Source: Elizabethkingia miricola (GTDB lineage Bacteria; Bacteroidota; Bacteroidia; Flavobacteriales; Weeksellaceae). Taken from it: a stretch of 64,000 nucleotides of DNA. The stretch spans positions 155,839 through 219,838 of the forward strand of contig NZ_LSGQ01000004.1 of NCBI RefSeq assembly GCF_001675285.1. Direction: 5' to 3'. Shown piece after piece: positions 61,748-64,000 of this stretch. The stretch's first letter is position 1. Each line of letters starts with the position of its first letter. Under the pieces are notes generated by a model that saw nothing but the letters and a program-made list of their open reading frames with translations, made no database searches and was not told the DNA's origin. A program made the position numbers and the translations under genes.

Positions 61748-64000
61748 TTAAAATATTTGCCAACGGATTCCTAATTGCCCTCTGCTTCCATACCACTCAT
61801 GTGAGGTAATTCTCTTTTTATTATCCCCCATATACTGCCTAAGACTTTCATTACCTAAATTATTGAGCTCAACAAACAGTTTGACGCTTTTGCTAATATC
61901 ATAACTGGCTGAAAAATCGATTGTAAAATTCTTATCCGACCAGATATAGTACTGTGGCCCAAGGTTCTGATTAATTGTCTCAACCGATTTCCCTCTGTAA
62001 TTCCCAGCCAGACGAAGCATTAGTTTTTTGTTTTCGTAATACAGAATAGCATTAAAGAGGTTTTTAGACTGATTAGGAAGTGATGTTTTATCAAAATACT
62101 GTACACCATTTTTGTCTGTTCTCGGCACTTCTACATTCGAATTGATAAAAGTGTAGTTAAATTCAACCCCGAATCCATTCCAGAACCCCGGCAAGAAGTC
62201 AAAACGTTTATTAATTCCGGCTTCAAAGCCTATCAAATTTGAATCTTGTAAATTCTTAGACTGAGTTACCCTGTAGTCTGTACCTCCGATATTCATTACA
62301 GAAGTATCTGAAAAAACAATATCCGAGATCTTTTTATAGAACACGCCACCAGAAAGGATGCCTATATTTTTGAAATAATATTCTCCCATAAGATCCAAAT
62401 TATGACTGAAAGTAGGTCTTAGATCCGGGTTTCCTCTTGTAATAGTAAAAGGATTTGTCGTATTATCTATACTGGATCCGGGCGACATATCTCCAAAATT
62501 AGGACGGATAAAAGATCTGGTATAGGCAAACCTCAGATTAGCCTGAGAAGACAGATTATACCGCAAATGAAGCATCGGGAGGAACGCATTATAATTACCC
62601 TCTACAACCGACGGACTGATGACAGTTGAATTTCCTTCTTTTGTAGATTTTGCGCCGTTTAAAGTCAGCCTTGTTGTTTCATTTCTGAATCCACCGATAA
62701 TTTTAAGTTTGTCTCCTGCTTTGATTTCTGCCATTGCATAGGTTGCAAAAACAGATTCTTCACCAGTATAAACACTTGTTGCATTACTTGCCACATTCGA
62801 AAAATCTCTGAAACCATTCTTTTGCAAAAACTCTGATGAATACATCTGAAACAACTGATCTTTGGAAGGCGGATTCATCACATATGAGCTGTAATCACCG
62901 TTCATCCCATTTAAGAAACGAACCCCTTTAGCCGGTTCTGTTGTAGACAACTGAGAAAGCGCCAGCAAAGCCGGTGCATTTGGAATACCCACTGAGGCTC
63001 CAGGCAGATAGACAGCACTGTAACCATAGGTACTATTTCTATCTTTTTCTCTGTATTTAGCCCCGATTCTCAATGTAACATCAGGGCTGATATCATATTT
63101 TAAATTCAGCCTTGCAATCTTATCCAGCTCACTATTATCCAGCTTTGCAATAACCAGCTGAGAAAGCAAAAGCTTATCAGGGCTCATTTTTTCATTCTGA
63201 TCTTTCACATCAAAACCGTAATCCAAATACTCTCCACCAATCCCCTGTGGAGAATCAAATCCCCAATAACGTTTACCATTTGTGAGATTGTTAAAACCAC
63301 TGGTAATTTTCTGTCTGAATGTTGCTATTGGAAGCCCTTTTGTTTCGTTTGTCGGCGGTGTATTCAGAAAATAGTCTGCTTTATAATTACTGAGCATCCA
63401 GTCTAGACTTATTTTTGAAGACAGACTATGTTCACCACCAAGCTCCATTCCGTACAATTCGGTCTGATAGTGGGAATATCTAAAGTTATACTGATACCTG
63501 CTATTGGTATAATCTACATAGGATTCATAAACCGGGCGGATATCATCAAACTTATTGAACATTCCCCGGAAGTAGATTTTATTATTTGCATTCAGTTTAT
63601 ACTCAAGCCCGCCATTCAGACCAATAGTTCTTCTTGTTCCCATATACCTCTTCATCATTACAGTACTAATGGATTTTCTTTCAACTTCATTAGTTGCCCC
63701 CGTATTGTAAGAAGCATCGAAAGAATCGGCACCCCATTGCCTGTCCCATATAGCACCGGATAGGATTACGCCTAATTTATTCTTGAAAAACCTGTCCCCG
63801 TATACTATAGACCCGTTATAGGTTCCGTTGCGCGAAAATGTATTGTAACCACCTGCCCCGCTTACACTTAGCATCTTTTTAGCAGGAGCAGTCCTTGTAA
63901 TAAAATTAATACTGCCTCCTATAGCATCACCGTCCATATCCGGCGTAACGGCTTTAGAGACCTGCACATACTGTATCAGCTCCGAAGGAACAACATCCAG
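61748..64000 (-). CDS. TonB-dependent receptor, 5' part cut by window edge
   Basis: The frame is open to the right edge; the first visible residues are LDVVPSELIQYVQVSKAV, the middle of a plug domain (then TPDMDGDAIGGSINFITRTAP), so the signal peptide and first part of the plug lie outside. The barrel of about 700 residues ends RGQLGIRWQIF with a terminal Phe. The 'D.DGDAIGGSIN' plug is typical of a Caulobacter-type receptor group often found beside phosphatases. It forms an operon with the phosphatase gene. The substrate is unknown; a phosphorylated compound is a guess. Confidence 0.88.
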   Translation of the reverse strand: MDVVPSELIQYVQVSKAVTPDMDGDAIGGSINFITRTAPAKKMLSVSGAGGYNTFSRNGTYNGSIVYGDRFFKNKLGVILSGAIWDRQWGADSFDASYNTGATNEVERKSISTVMMKRYMGTRRTIGLNGGLEYKLNANNKIYFRGMFNKFDDIRPVYESYVDYTNSRYQYNFRYSHYQTELYGMELGGEHSLSSKISLDWMLSNYKADYFLNTPPTNETKGLPIATFRQKITSGFNNLTNGKRYWGFDSPQGIGGEYLDYGFDVKDQNEKMSPDKLLLSQLVIAKLDNSELDKIARLNLKYDISPDVTLRIGAKYREKDRNSTYGYSAVYLPGASVGIPNAPALLALSQLSTTEPAKGVRFLNGMNGDYSSYVMNPPSKDQLFQMYSSEFLQKNGFRDFSNVASNATSVYTGEESVFATYAMAEIKAGDKLKIIGGFRNETTRLTLNGAKSTKEGNSTVISPSVVEGNYNAFLPMLHLRYNLSSQANLRFAYTRSFIRPNFGDMSPGSSIDNTTNPFTITRGNPDLRPTFSHNLDLMGEYYFKNIGILSGGVFYKKISDIVFSDTSVMNIGGTDYRVTQSKNLQDSNLIGFEAGINKRFDFLPGFWNGFGVEFNYTFINSNVEVPRTDKNGVQYFDKTSLPNQSKNLFNAILYYENKKLMLRLAGNYRGKSVETINQNLGPQYYIWSDKNFTIDFSASYDISKSVKLFVELNNLGNESLRQYMGDNKKRITSHEWYGSRGQLGIRWQIF

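Overview
The window reads as chromosome of a Flavobacteriia member of the Bacteroidota, most likely an Elizabethkingia- or Chryseobacterium-type Weeksellaceae. This placement is an inference. It rests on the low G+C content, SusC-like and siderophore TonB-dependent receptors with carboxypeptidase-like N-terminal domains, Bacteroidota lipoprotein signals, many AraC, Crp/Fnr, HxlR and MarR regulators, recurrent -7 promoter boxes of the form TAnnTTTG, and an astacin protease with a lectin tail that resembles flavastacin. No rRNA, tRNA, phage, insertion sequence with a transposase, or CRISPR array was seen.

Layout. 0-3.4 kb: a gene cut by the left edge, then a minus-strand operon of two Cys-nucleophile alpha/beta hydrolases, a cupin and an NAD(P)H-binding protein. 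3.6-13.6 kb: single housekeeping and accessory genes (DUF6624, two Crp/Fnr regulators, HAD, an HxlR plus beta-helix-like pair, MBL-fold hydrolase, epimerase-like reductase, hydrolase, YggS/PLPBP, GNAT, DUF4256). 13.6-17.7 kb: an intergenic repeat region, a GNAT-MarR operon with a palindrome on its promoter, and two paralogous AraC regulators around a LOG-family gene. 17.8-24.8 kb: a siderophore operon (siderophore-interacting protein, MATE exporter, TonB receptor, PepSY protein) with a divergent AraC activator. 24.9-26.8 kb: a lectin-tailed DUF3472 lipoprotein. 27.2-31.8 kb: a second AraC / TonB receptor / PepSY module. 32.1-34.3 kb: KatG.

34.6-36.5 kb: three unrecognised, AT-rich genes, two of them lipoproteins. 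36.7-38.0 kb: a CobW/ZNG1-type metallochaperone with palindromes over its promoter and a MITE-like inverted repeat at its stop codon. 38.2-40.6 kb: SDR, AraC and a small secreted protein. 40.7-42.0 kb: the flavastacin-like protease. 42.7-44.2 kb: small secreted and membrane proteins around a GNAT. 44.2-46.3 kb: exported agmatine-deiminase-family enzyme and an AraC/GyrI regulator.

46.5-51.1 kb is the most unusual part. Two homologous small peptides, one of them only 56 residues, lie with a fimbrillin-like lipoprotein and a membrane regulator that has predicted periplasmic TPRs and a cytoplasmic AraC domain. Two copies of a 36-nt structured RNA-like element, each with its own terminator, bracket the first peptide and the lipoprotein. 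52.3-60.3 kb: an operon of TonB receptor, DUF4876 lipoprotein, DUF6850 outer-membrane barrel and di-haem cytochrome c peroxidase, followed by a siderophore-esterase-like hydrolase. 60.9-64 kb: a phosphatase and a TonB receptor cut by the right edge. A motif beginning TTATTTAGA recurs upstream of four of the iron-type units and is a candidate Fur-type operator.
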